Of a stretch of DNA of 35,312 nt, positions 16,385 to 25,249 are shown piece by piece. The stretch is taken from contig CAIRBF010000260.1 of assembly GCA_903876715.1 (NCBI GenBank), positions 1 to 35,312 of the forward strand. Reading direction: 5' to 3'. The position numbers and the translations under genes were made by a program. The DNA comes from an uncultured beta proteobacterium (lineage in GTDB: Bacteria; Pseudomonadota; Gammaproteobacteria; Burkholderiales; Burkholderiaceae_C). Position 1 is the stretch's first letter. Every line of letters begins with the position of its first letter. The notes under the pieces were generated by a model. The model saw only the letters and a list, made by a program, of their open reading frames with translations, was not told the origin of the DNA and ran no database searches.

Positions 16385-17342
16385 TCATTGCGGGTCGGGC
16401 AGGGGGTGGTGGCGCAGGAAGGCGGCCAGCCCGGCCGGGGTGGGCAGACCGGCCCGGCCGCCGGCGACGGTGCACTTGGCCGCGGCCACGGCCGTCGCGA
16501 AGCGCAGCGCCGGCAGCAGTGCCTGCCCGCGGGCGAGTGCGAGCGCGAAGGCGCCATGGAAGGCGTCGCCCGCACCGGTGGTGTCCAGCGCCGTGATCGG
16601 CGGCGGCCTCTGCTGCCGCAGCGTGGTGCCGTCGAGCCAGAAGACGCCATCAGCGCCGTCGGTCACGGCCACCAGCCGGCCCTCGCCGGCCAAGCTGGCC
16701 AAGCCGGATGCGATGCCGTCGCGCCCCGTCAACTGCGCCAGGCCCGGGCGCGAGAAGATCGCGTGCGATGCGGCCTGGACGAGTTCGCGCACGATACCAG
16801 GGGGGTGGCGGAAGCGGTCGGCGTCGAGCACGCGGGGCAGGCCGGCGGCCTGCGCCTGGCCGAACAAGGCCAGCGCACCCTGCGGCCAGGTCAGGTCGGC
16901 GAGGACCGCGCCGTCCTTGAGCGAGGGCGGCAGCCAGGTCGCGTCGACGGGCATGGCGGTGTCGCTGAAGGCCATGATCGAGCGCTCACCGGAGTCGTCC
17001 ACCATGACCGCGGACATCGGCGAGCGGACCCCGGGAAAGCGCCGCAGCCATGCGGTATCGACCCCCTCGCGCTGCAACTCCTCGGTCAGCCGGCGCCCGG
17101 TGTCGTCCTCGCCCAGCCGCCCGGCGAGGGCGGCGCCGCCGCCCAGCCGCGCGACGCAGACGGCCGCGCTCGCAGCCGGGCCGCCGCCGATCTCGGCCAG
17201 GCCGGTGGCGAAGCTCTTGCCCGGGCCGCTGGGCAGGGCGGTCGTGCGCAGAACGAGATCCAGCGTGACGAGGCCCACGCAGTGGACGCGGCCATGGCGG
17301 CCACCGGCCGTGCCCGGTGCCTGAGCCGTCGGGTCCGACGGC

Positions 17343-17356
<14 letters not shown>
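16385..17356 (-). CDS. PfkB-family sugar kinase, YihV-like
   Basis: A 323-residue ribokinase-family kinase if the GTG at 17356 is used, which overlaps the stop of the upstream ABC ATPase gene and has AGGACGAG before it. Landmarks are GGGPAASAAVCVARLGG (57-73), the SAVMVDDSGER strand and the anion-hole motif D258-T-T-G-A-G-D264 with D264 as catalytic base. Many segments resemble E. coli YihV, the 6-deoxy-6-sulfofructose kinase: GEDDTG, VLADLTW, IFSRPGLAQLTG, DTTGAGDAFHGA and KCTVAGGRAGLP. However, of the YihV sulfonate-binding residues that I recall (K27, N109, R138) only the lysine is kept (K47); the others are A129 and T156. It therefore probably phosphorylates a ketose or keto-sugar acid without a sulfonate. 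Confidence 0.9.
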
Positions 17357-18413
<1,057 letters not shown>

Positions 18414-18436
18414 CGGAGGCCTCGCAGGAAATGGCG

Positions 18437-18465
18437 TTGACGAAGACAACTGTACTGCATATCAT
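18437..18465 (+). promoter_or_regulatory. Sigma70-like promoter for the ROK-led rightward operon
   Basis: TTGACG (18437-18442) and TATCAT (18460-18465) are separated by exactly 17 bp, a close match to the vegetative consensus. Transcription would start near 18472, leaving a leader of about 20 nt before the ATG at 18492. The -10 box is inside the putative ROK operator at 18461-18476. Confidence 0.6.
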
Positions 18466-18476
18466 TACTCAAAGTA
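18461..18476 (-). promoter_or_regulatory. Putative ROK operator O1 (over the promoter)
   Basis: Read on the minus strand this site is TACTTTGAGTAATGAT. It covers the -10 region and likely start site of the ROK promoter and agrees at 15 of 16 bases with an inverted copy at 18707-18722 inside the ROK gene. Occupation should block the rightward promoter and may also affect the leftward one. Confidence 0.5.
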
Positions 18477-18491
18477 TGAATAAGATCTCAC

Positions 18492-19670
18492 ATGGCGAAG
18501 GCTGAACCGCAGAGTCGACGGCAAACCCGGGGAGCCATCCTCGAGCTCCTGCTGCGGCGCAAGGGGGCCTTCCGTCCTGAGCTCTCTGCGAGCACGGCCC
18601 TCACCGACGTGAGTGTTTGGAGGATTGTGTCCGAACTGCGTCAGGAGGGCTGGGTCGTCGAGTCGCGCAAGCGCGCGCCCTATGTAGGGGGACCCTCCTC
18701 GTTCTTTACCTTGAGTAATGATCATGCGGTGCTCGGCGTGGAGCTTTCCAACGGCCGGCTGTCAGTGGGTTTGGGGGGGCTGGACGCCTCGGTTCTGCAA
18801 TCGTGGCGCTGTGCGATCCCGGCCGAGCCCGACCAGGGGGTTTTCGAATCGCGCTGTCGCGAGCTCCTTGGCGAGGCCCTGGCACAACGGGGCCGCCGTG
18901 GGCTGCGCGCGGTGCAGGCCGCCGTGGCGCTGCCGGGCTACGGCGGTCCGGCGCACCGGCGCAACGCCATCTTCCCCTGGGACCTCGAGCGCCTGCACGC
19001 CTTCCTGCGGCAGTGCCTGAACCCGGTGCCGGTGGCGTTGACGAATTCAGTCATCGCCCAGGCCGCATATGACCGCTACGCCATCGGCGCCGATGCGCTC
19101 GGGCGCGACCATCTCTTCGTCTTCGTCGGCCACGGCGTGGCCGCAGCCATTGTCTCGGCGGCCGGAGCGCTGGACGCCTTCGCGCCGGTCGAGATGGGCC
19201 ACGCGGTGGTGCAGCGCGGCGGCGCGCGCTGCCGCTGCGGACACCACGGCTGCCTGGAGGCCTACACCTCGCTGCAGGCTGTGGGTGAAATCGTCGGCCT
19301 GGACGAGGCCAGCATGCTGGCGCGGGGCGACGCCTGGCTGGAGCCGGGCGCGCTCGGGCCGCGCGAGCTCGCGCAGCTGCGCGACCGGCTCGTGCTGCTG
19401 GGCCTGGGCATCGGCAACGCGCTGAACCTGCACGGCCTGCGCGACGTCGTCATCTCGGGATGGCCCTCGCTGCTCGGCCCCGAAGAGACCGCCGCCGTGG
19501 CGCACGGCGTCGACGAGAGCCTGCTTGGCGGGCTGTTGGACGACGTGACGCTGCACTTCCGCAAACCCGGCACGGGCAGTGACCCGGGCGCCTCGGTGGC
19601 CTTCGCCGCCTGGGCGTTCGCGCGCCGTGGCGGGGTCGACAGCCCCGAACCTGCCGCGCTCGCGGCCTGA
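18492..19670 (+). CDS. ROK-family transcriptional repressor (NagC/Mlc/XylR-like)
   Basis: A 392-residue regulator: an N-terminal winged helix-turn-helix (about residues 8-70, TRGAILELLLRRKGAFRPEL, then TDVSVWRIVSELRQEGWV) joined to a sugar-kinase-like ROK domain. The ROK zinc site C247-R-C249-G-H-H-G-C254-L-E is intact, with the companion H in EMGHAVV. The classic N-terminal ATP phosphate-binding loop DxGxTK is not seen (LGVELSNGRLSVGLGG instead), as is usual in repressors that no longer act as kinases. It sits at the centre of the divergent sugar operons and heads the rightward one, so it most likely represses both and is released by the incoming sugar or a phosphorylated form. The ribosome site is weak, giving low repressor amounts. 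Confidence 0.92.
   Translation: MAKAEPQSRRQTRGAILELLLRRKGAFRPELSASTALTDVSVWRIVSELRQEGWVVESRKRAPYVGGPSSFFTLSNDHAVLGVELSNGRLSVGLGGLDASVLQSWRCAIPAEPDQGVFESRCRELLGEALAQRGRRGLRAVQAAVALPGYGGPAHRRNAIFPWDLERLHAFLRQCLNPVPVALTNSVIAQAAYDRYAIGADALGRDHLFVFVGHGVAAAIVSAAGALDAFAPVEMGHAVVQRGGARCRCGHHGCLEAYTSLQAVGEIVGLDEASMLARGDAWLEPGALGPRELAQLRDRLVLLGLGIGNALNLHGLRDVVISGWPSLLGPEETAAVAHGVDESLLGGLLDDVTLHFRKPGTGSDPGASVAFAAWAFARRGGVDSPEPAALAA
18707..18722 (+). promoter_or_regulatory. Putative ROK operator O2 (inside the ROK gene)
   Basis: TACCTTGAGTAATGAT matches the minus-strand reading of 18461-18476 at 15 of 16 bases. It interrupts the GC-rich coding sequence with a run of codons that are rare here (TTG AGT AAT GAT CAT). 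The centre-to-centre distance is about 246 bp, suitable for DNA looping by a dimer or tetramer of the repressor. Confidence 0.45.
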
Positions 19671-19677
19671 CGTCCTC

Positions 19678-21060
19678 ATGCAGACCCATCCTCAGACTGC
19701 TCAGCAGACCGTTCAGCAGGCCGCCGCGCCGGGCCGCTCCGCCCGCCGCATCGGTGTCCTGTTCATCGGCTCGCCCCTGTTCGCCTCCGCGGCAGCGCAG
19801 GAACTCACCGACCAGGCGGAGGCCTTTCTCGCCACGCTCGGTGACACCCCGGGGTTCACCGTCGCGCCCCAGGTGGCGAGCGACCGTGCGTCGCTGGCGC
19901 GGGCGCTCGAGCTGCTGGCGCTGCCGGCGCTCGACGGTCTGGTCGTGCAGATGGCCACCTTCGCCGGCGCGGAACTGCTGCACGAGCTGGTGGCGGCGAT
20001 CGGCCCGCGCGACCTGCCGCTGGCGCTGTGGGCGCTGGAAGAGCGCGACGAGATCGTCAGCAACTCGCTGTGCGGCGTGCAGTTGTGGATGTCCACGCTG
20101 CAGCGCCTGCGCCGCCGCCCGGTCTTCCTGCTGGGCAACCCCTACGACGCCCACACCGGGCCGCAACTGCGTGCCTTCGCGGCCGCGGCGCGGGCCGCCT
20201 CGGCGATCGCCGGTGCGCGCATCGCCCTTGTCGGCGCCCACGCCGACTGGTTCACCAACCTCGCGGTCGACCCGGTCGTGCTGCACCGCCGCCTGGGCTG
20301 CACGCTCGTGCACACCTCGCTGCCGAAGTTCATGGCCGCCTGCCTGCAGTCGCCTGCGCCGACGGCGGAGGACGTGGCGCGCTGGGCCGACGTGGCCTTC
20401 GACGGCGGCGACGAGGCGGCCCGGCGGCAGACGGTGGCGGCGACCTACGCGCGCCTGCGCGCCGGGCTCGACAGCCTGCAGGCCGACGCCGTGGCGCTGC
20501 GCGACTGGCCCGAGATCCTCTACGCGGAGGCCTTCAAGGGCACCTGGTCGGCGCTGGGCGAGCTCTCCGAGCGCGCGGTGCCCATCGCCCCCGAGGGCGA
20601 CGTGATGGGGGCGGTGACGGCGCTGGCGGTGCGCGCCTTCGATCCCGCCTCGCTGCCCTTCCTGACCGACATCTCCGGCATCGACCGCGAGAACGACCAC
20701 CTCGTCACCTGGCACTACGGCGTGAGCCCGCGCCTGGCGGTCGGGCCGCGCCGCATCGACGATATCATGAAACAGGAGACCTTCGCGCCGCGCCCTGGGC
20801 CGATGACGCTGATCCGGCTGTCGCTGCAGGCCGACGAGCGCCTGCGCCTGTTTGTCACCGAGGGCCGGATCGAGGCGCGGCGCTCGTCGGCCAACCGCAC
20901 GGCCGGGCTGTTCACGCCCCAGCGGGCGCCGGCGCCCGCACTGATGCGGCGCTTCGTCGAGGAGGGCTTCGAGCACCATGTGACCGCGGTACACGGCTCC
21001 TGGGCGGCGGCAGCCGAGCGCCTGGCCTGGCTGCTGCGGGCGGAGCTCGTGCATGTCTGA
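19678..21060 (+). CDS. L-fucose/L-arabinose isomerase-superfamily sugar isomerase
   Basis: A 460-residue protein of the FucI/AraA fold, starting 7 bp after the ROK stop. The N-terminal half resembles the substrate-recognition and Rossmann-like domains (RRIGVLFIGSPLFA, DGLVVQMATFAGAELLHEL, PVFLLGNPYDAHTGPQL). The metal site is suggested by IAPEGDVMGAVTAL (Glu), FLTDISGIDRENDHLVTWHYG (Asp and His), the pattern of Mn-dependent aldose-ketose isomerases. FucI is near 590 residues and AraA near 500, so this is a short and diverged member. It would convert an aldose released by the GH31 enzyme to the ketose for the PfkB kinase. A poly-Gln/Ala N-terminal stretch (about 1-20) is not conserved-looking. 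No good ribosome site; coupling to the ROK gene is likely. Confidence 0.82.
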   Translation: MQTHPQTAQQTVQQAAAPGRSARRIGVLFIGSPLFASAAAQELTDQAEAFLATLGDTPGFTVAPQVASDRASLARALELLALPALDGLVVQMATFAGAELLHELVAAIGPRDLPLALWALEERDEIVSNSLCGVQLWMSTLQRLRRRPVFLLGNPYDAHTGPQLRAFAAAARAASAIAGARIALVGAHADWFTNLAVDPVVLHRRLGCTLVHTSLPKFMAACLQSPAPTAEDVARWADVAFDGGDEAARRQTVAATYARLRAGLDSLQADAVALRDWPEILYAEAFKGTWSALGELSERAVPIAPEGDVMGAVTALAVRAFDPASLPFLTDISGIDRENDHLVTWHYGVSPRLAVGPRRIDDIMKQETFAPRPGPMTLIRLSLQADERLRLFVTEGRIEARRSSANRTAGLFTPQRAPAPALMRRFVEEGFEHHVTAVHGSWAAAAERLAWLLRAELVHV

Positions 21061-23041
21061 ACCCTGGGCCCTGGTCGGCTGCGGCTGGCGCGCGCGCGGC
21101 GGCACCTGGCAGGCGCTGCCGCCCCAGGCGGCGCGCATCGAGCGCCTGGGCGACGCTCGCCAGGGCATCGTGCTCGACCAGCCCGGCGCCGAGGCCGTCG
21201 AGTTCGTGCTGCAGGTCCCTGCCCGGGCCCAGTTCCTGGGCGCGGGCGAGCGCTTCGAGCGCCTGGACCTGCGCGGCACCGTCGTGCGCCACTACCTCGA
21301 GAACGCCGGCACCGGGCCCGGCACCTACCTGCCCGTGCCCTGGGTCGGCAGCAGCGCGGGCTTCGCCCTCTGGCTCGAAGGGGCCGAGGCCGTCACCTTC
21401 CACCTCGCGGCCCCTTGGGATCCGGGCGTCGTTCGGGTGCAGGTCGAGGCTGGTCGCGCGACGCTGCACGTCGACCAGGGCACCCTGGCCGAGCAGCACC
21501 GCGCCCTGGTCGCGCGCATCGGCGCGCCGGCCCTGCCGGGTCCGGCCTTCTTCGGCCTGTGGAAAGCAGGGGACTGGCGCTTCGAGAATGCCGCCACCGT
21601 GGCCGCGGACCGCGCGGGCTTCCGCGCCCTCGGGCTGCCGATGGCGGTCAAGCTCGTCGACGCCTACTGGGAGGACGAGGTTCACTCCTTCGAGTTCGAC
21701 CCCGTCAAGTACCCCGATGCCTGGCAGATGGTGAGCGAGTTGCAGGCCGAGGGCACCGAAGTCCACCTCTGGCTGTGCCCCTGGGTCGTCGTCGGCACGC
21801 GCGCGCACGCCCAGGCCCAGGCCGAAGGCTGGTGCATCGTCGACGGCGAGGGCCGGCCCATCGTGCGCCGCCCCGGCGCCAACCCCAACGTCCGGGCCGC
21901 GCTGATCGACTTCTCCAACCCCGCCGCACGCCAGTGGTGGACGGGCCGGCTGAGCAGCCTGCTGGTGCGCGGCATCGCCGGTTTCAAGGCCGACTTCGGC
22001 GAGCAACTGCCCGAGCACGCGGTGCTGCGCGGCGGGCTCAGCGGCCCGACGGCCCACAACCGCTATGTGCGCGACTACCTCGAGGCGACGATCGCCGCCT
22101 TCGACGGCCAGCCCGCGGCGGTGCTCAGCCGCTCGGGCCAGGCGCAGGTGCGCAACCAGGTCTGGTCGGGCGACCAGACCTCGGATTTCTGCCCCAAGAG
22201 CGGGCTGCCGGCGGCGATCCGCGCCGCGCAGAGCGCGAGCCTGTCGGGCTTCCCCTTCATCGGCAGCGACATCGGCGGCTACTTCGGCACGCCCACGCCG
22301 GAGGTCTTCATCCGCTGGACGCAGTTCAGCTGCTTCCAGCCCCTGTTCCAGCTGCACGGCCTGGGCTGCCGCGAGCCGTGGCAGATGGACGACCGCACGC
22401 GCGACATCTTCGTGCGCTACGCACGGCTGCACCTGGAGCTGCGGCCCTACCTGGAACAACTGGCGCAGGAGGCCGCCGCCGGCGGGCTGCCGCCGGTGCG
22501 GATGATGCCGCTGGCCTTCCCCGAGGTCGAGTGGCAGGACGTCAACGACTGGGACCAGCAGTTCATGCTCGGCGAGGCGCTGCTCGTGGCGCCGGCCGCT
22601 TTCTACCTGCCGGTGCGCGCTGTGCACCTGCCACCCGGGCGCTGGTACGACATCCTCGGGCGGTGCTGGGTCGACGGTGGCGTGACGCTCGTTCATGAAC
22701 TGGCGCTTGACGAGATCCCGGTCTTCCTGCGCGCGGGCGCCACGCTGCTCCTGCAGCCCGACCTGCAGGGCGGCGAGGTCTGGACTGTGCATGGACTCGA
22801 AGCCACGCCGCCGGACGGGGCCCAGCCCGTCGCGCCGCCCGGCCCTGATCACAGCCTGACTTCGCCCCCCGGCCGCCGTTGGCGGCCGGCCCCGAGCGGG
22901 ACTCGTCATTCCTGGCTCGGACCCCTCACCCCCCTGGAGGACGGTGACGCTGCAGCCTCGCAGCCGCCGACCTCCGCCCCGCCGACCCCGGCCTCTGCGC
23001 CTGGGGTCTTCTCCTCTTCCTGGACTTCGAAGGAACCATGA
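21053..23041 (+). CDS. Glycoside hydrolase family 31 enzyme
   Basis: A 662-residue GH31 alpha-glycosidase without signal peptide, so it acts on imported oligosaccharide or glycoside. An N-terminal beta-sandwich precedes the (beta/alpha)8 barrel. The nucleophile is D314 in GFKADFGE and the acid/base D374 in VWSGDQTSDF, the 60-residue spacing usual in GH31; LSGFPFIGSDIGGYFG and RWTQFSCFQPLFQLHG follow. Compared with E. coli sulfoquinovosidase YihQ as I recall it, the sulfonate-binding R301 and W304 are replaced by E209 and S212, so sulfoquinovosides are unlikely substrates; alpha-glucoside or alpha-xyloside is more likely. It overlaps the isomerase gene by 8 nt. The last 80 or so residues (after about 580) are Pro/Ser-rich, unlike the family, and span a strong hairpin. 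Confidence 0.9.
   Translation: MSEPWALVGCGWRARGGTWQALPPQAARIERLGDARQGIVLDQPGAEAVEFVLQVPARAQFLGAGERFERLDLRGTVVRHYLENAGTGPGTYLPVPWVGSSAGFALWLEGAEAVTFHLAAPWDPGVVRVQVEAGRATLHVDQGTLAEQHRALVARIGAPALPGPAFFGLWKAGDWRFENAATVAADRAGFRALGLPMAVKLVDAYWEDEVHSFEFDPVKYPDAWQMVSELQAEGTEVHLWLCPWVVVGTRAHAQAQAEGWCIVDGEGRPIVRRPGANPNVRAALIDFSNPAARQWWTGRLSSLLVRGIAGFKADFGEQLPEHAVLRGGLSGPTAHNRYVRDYLEATIAAFDGQPAAVLSRSGQAQVRNQVWSGDQTSDFCPKSGLPAAIRAAQSASLSGFPFIGSDIGGYFGTPTPEVFIRWTQFSCFQPLFQLHGLGCREPWQMDDRTRDIFVRYARLHLELRPYLEQLAQEAAAGGLPPVRMMPLAFPEVEWQDVNDWDQQFMLGEALLVAPAAFYLPVRAVHLPPGRWYDILGRCWVDGGVTLVHELALDEIPVFLRAGATLLLQPDLQGGEVWTVHGLEATPPDGAQPVAPPGPDHSLTSPPGRRWRPAPSGTRHSWLGPLTPLEDGDAAASQPPTSAPPTPASAPGVFSSSWTSKEP
22869..22889 (+). 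terminator. Strong hairpin near the end of the GH31 frame
   Basis: CCGGCCGCC (22869-22877) and GGCGGCCGG (22881-22889) form a perfect 9-bp GC stem with a GTT loop, about 150 nt before the binding-protein gene. No T tract follows. It may attenuate or protect the transcript so that binding-protein mRNA is set apart from the upstream genes. It lies inside the apparent GH31 coding frame. Confidence 0.4.
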
Positions 23042-23043
23042 CC

Positions 23044-24273
23044 ATGTTCAAGGCCACCCGAAGGCTGCTGTCCGCAGCCGCCTGCGCCCTCGGTCTGTGG
23101 AGCGCTGCTGCGCAGGCCGACACCATCACCTTCTGGGTGAACGCGCCGATGGCGCCCAACCCCTCGGCCCCGATCTACGAGGAGATCCGCGCCTTCGAGG
23201 CGCGCACCGGGCACAAGGTGAACCTGCAGCCGATTCCCTTCCAGGAGCTCGAGCAGCGCCTGTTCGTCGCGTTGGGCGGCGGCGCGGGCCCCGACGTCAT
23301 GGCGATCGACACGGCGTGGATGGCGGCCTTCGCCGACGCCGGCGTGCTGGGCGACCTGACCGAGCGCACCCGCCCCGTCGCCGCGCAGTACCAGCCCGGG
23401 CCGCTGGCCTCGGGCCGCTACAAGGGCCGGCAGTACGGCCTGCCCTGGTACACCAACAACGTGGCGCTGTTCGTCAACAACGACATGCTCAAGGCGGCCG
23501 GCTACTCGGCGCCGCCGAAGACCTGGGCCGAGTTCCGCGCCGTGGCCAAGGCGATGCGGGCCCTCGGGCCCGACAAGTACGGGCTGACCATGGGCTCGGG
23601 CCGCTTCGGCGTCTTCCAGCTCTACAGCTTCATCTGGCAGAACGGCGGCGAGCTGATCGAGGAGTCCGGGCGCGTGCGCGTGGGCGAGCCGGCGGTCGCC
23701 GAGGCCTTCGCGCTCTTCACCGACATGTACCGCATCGACAAGTCCATCCCCGACACCGTGCTCACCGCGCAGTCCTGGGACGAGGTCTTCGCCCCCTTCA
23801 TCCAGGGGCGCGCGGGGATGGTGATCTCGGGCGACTGGACCATCGGGTCGATCCGGCGCGGCGCCCCGAACCTCAACTACTCGATCGCCCCGCTGCCCGC
23901 GGGCGTGCGCCCGGCCACCGTGATCGGCGGCTTCAACCTCACCGTCAACGCCAAGAGCAAGAGCCCCGCGGCCGCAGCCGAACTCGCGCTGTTCCTGACC
24001 GGTCCGCGCTCGATCGAGGCCATGCGCAAGGCCGACCGGCTCTCGGCGCAGGCCTCGGCGACGACCCCTGAGGCTATGGCGGCGCTGCCCGCCAACCAGC
24101 GCCCCTTCATGGCGCAGGCAGCCTACGGCCGGCCGCGGCCCAACGTCCCGATCTGGGCCGAGGTGCACTCCTCCATCCTGGCCCCGGCCTGGGATGCCTC
24201 GCTGCGCGGCCTGACGACGCCGCTGGCGGCGGTGCAGAAGGCCGCGGCCGAGATCAACGCGCAGATGAAGTGA
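23044..24273 (+). CDS. Sugar ABC transporter substrate-binding protein (family 1)
   Basis: A 409-residue periplasmic binding protein of the MalE/UgpB type. MFKATRRLLSAAACALGLWS, followed by AAAQA, is a signal peptide; the mature protein starts near DTITFWVNAP. Family landmarks are YEEIRAFEARTGHKVNL, the FQELEQRLFVALGGGAGPDVMAIDTAWMAAFADAGVLGDLT block, YGLPWYTNNVALFVNNDMLKAAGYSAPPKTWAEF and GRAGMVISGDWTIG. I prefer the second of two in-frame ATGs (23038 and 23044), as AAGGA at 23030-23034 is nine bases before it and only three before the first. The upstream ATG overlaps the GH31 stop. With the permeases that follow and the ATPase at 17343 it forms one importer for an oligosaccharide or glycoside that the GH31 enzyme then cuts. 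Confidence 0.93.
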   Translation: MFKATRRLLSAAACALGLWSAAAQADTITFWVNAPMAPNPSAPIYEEIRAFEARTGHKVNLQPIPFQELEQRLFVALGGGAGPDVMAIDTAWMAAFADAGVLGDLTERTRPVAAQYQPGPLASGRYKGRQYGLPWYTNNVALFVNNDMLKAAGYSAPPKTWAEFRAVAKAMRALGPDKYGLTMGSGRFGVFQLYSFIWQNGGELIEESGRVRVGEPAVAEAFALFTDMYRIDKSIPDTVLTAQSWDEVFAPFIQGRAGMVISGDWTIGSIRRGAPNLNYSIAPLPAGVRPATVIGGFNLTVNAKSKSPAAAAELALFLTGPRSIEAMRKADRLSAQASATTPEAMAALPANQRPFMAQAAYGRPRPNVPIWAEVHSSILAPAWDASLRGLTTPLAAVQKAAAEINAQMK

Positions 24274-24283
24274 GCGCGCCGCG

Positions 24284-25249
24284 ATGAACCACGTCGGCAG
24301 CAGGCAGGCAGAGGGTGGCGAGCCGTCGGTACGCCGGCGCGCGCCGCTGTCGTCGGTGTTCGAGACCGGCCGCGGCGCCCGCATCTACCCCTACCTGCTC
24401 GTCCTGCCGGCCTTCGTGATCGTGCTCGGCGTGGTGCTCTATCCGGTGGTCGCCGGCATCGTGGCGTCCTTCCAGGACCTGACGCTGCGCACGCTCAGCC
24501 GGGGGACGGTCTCCTTCGTCGGCCTGCGCAACTTCGAGCGCATGTGGGCCGATCCCGTGTTCTGGAGCGCGCTGCGCAACACGGGGCTGTGGGTCGGTGC
24601 CAACGTGGTGGCGCAGATGGTGCTCGGGCTCGCGCTGGCGCTGCTGCTGAACCACCGCGTGCGCGGGCTGGGCTTCTTCCGCGCCGGCATCTTGTTGCCC
24701 TGGGTGGTGCCGAGCGTCGTCGCGGTGCTGACCTGGCGCTGGATGTACGACCCGAGCGTGGGCATCGTCAACGAGATGCTGGTACGCACGGGCCTGCTTC
24801 AGGAGTACTTCCCCATCCTCGGCGACGTGCGCACGGCGCTGTGGGCGGTGACGGTCGAGAGCATCTGGAAGGGCACTCCCTTCGTCATGCTGCTGCTGCT
24901 CGCGGCGCTGCAGATGATCCCGCGCTCGGTCACCGAGGCGGCGCAGATGGACGGCGCGCACGGCTGGCGCATGCTCGTCTTCATCGTGCTGCCGCAGATC
25001 CGGCTCGCCTTCGCGATCGCGATGATCCTGACGCTGATCCTGACGGTGAACAACTTCAATGCCATCTGGCTGATGACGGCCGGCGGGCCGCTGAACTCCT
25101 CGGAGATCCTGTTCACGCTGGCCTATCGCTACGGTTTCGAGCGCATGAACCTGGGCCTGGCCTCGGCCGTGGCCACGGTGCTGTTCTTCTTCCTGGTGGT
25201 CGTGACGAGCGTCTACCTGTATCTGATCCGTCTGCGCGATGAAGGCTGA
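24284..25249 (+). CDS. Sugar ABC transporter permease (MalF-like)
   Basis: A 321-residue inner-membrane permease with six likely membrane spans, the first at about residues 35-60 (YPYLLVLPAFVIVLGVVLYP). The EAA loop that contacts the ATPase is EAAQMDGAHGWRMLVFIVLP at about 225-244. The NNFNAIWLMTAGGPLNSSEIL segment is typical of MalF/UgpA-type subunits. The first 30 residues are a polar cytoplasmic tail. It lies 10 bp after the binding-protein gene and overlaps the next permease by 11 nt. Confidence 0.94.
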   Translation: MNHVGSRQAEGGEPSVRRRAPLSSVFETGRGARIYPYLLVLPAFVIVLGVVLYPVVAGIVASFQDLTLRTLSRGTVSFVGLRNFERMWADPVFWSALRNTGLWVGANVVAQMVLGLALALLLNHRVRGLGFFRAGILLPWVVPSVVAVLTWRWMYDPSVGIVNEMLVRTGLLQEYFPILGDVRTALWAVTVESIWKGTPFVMLLLLAALQMIPRSVTEAAQMDGAHGWRMLVFIVLPQIRLAFAIAMILTLILTVNNFNAIWLMTAGGPLNSSEILFTLAYRYGFERMNLGLASAVATVLFFFLVVVTSVYLYLIRLRDEG

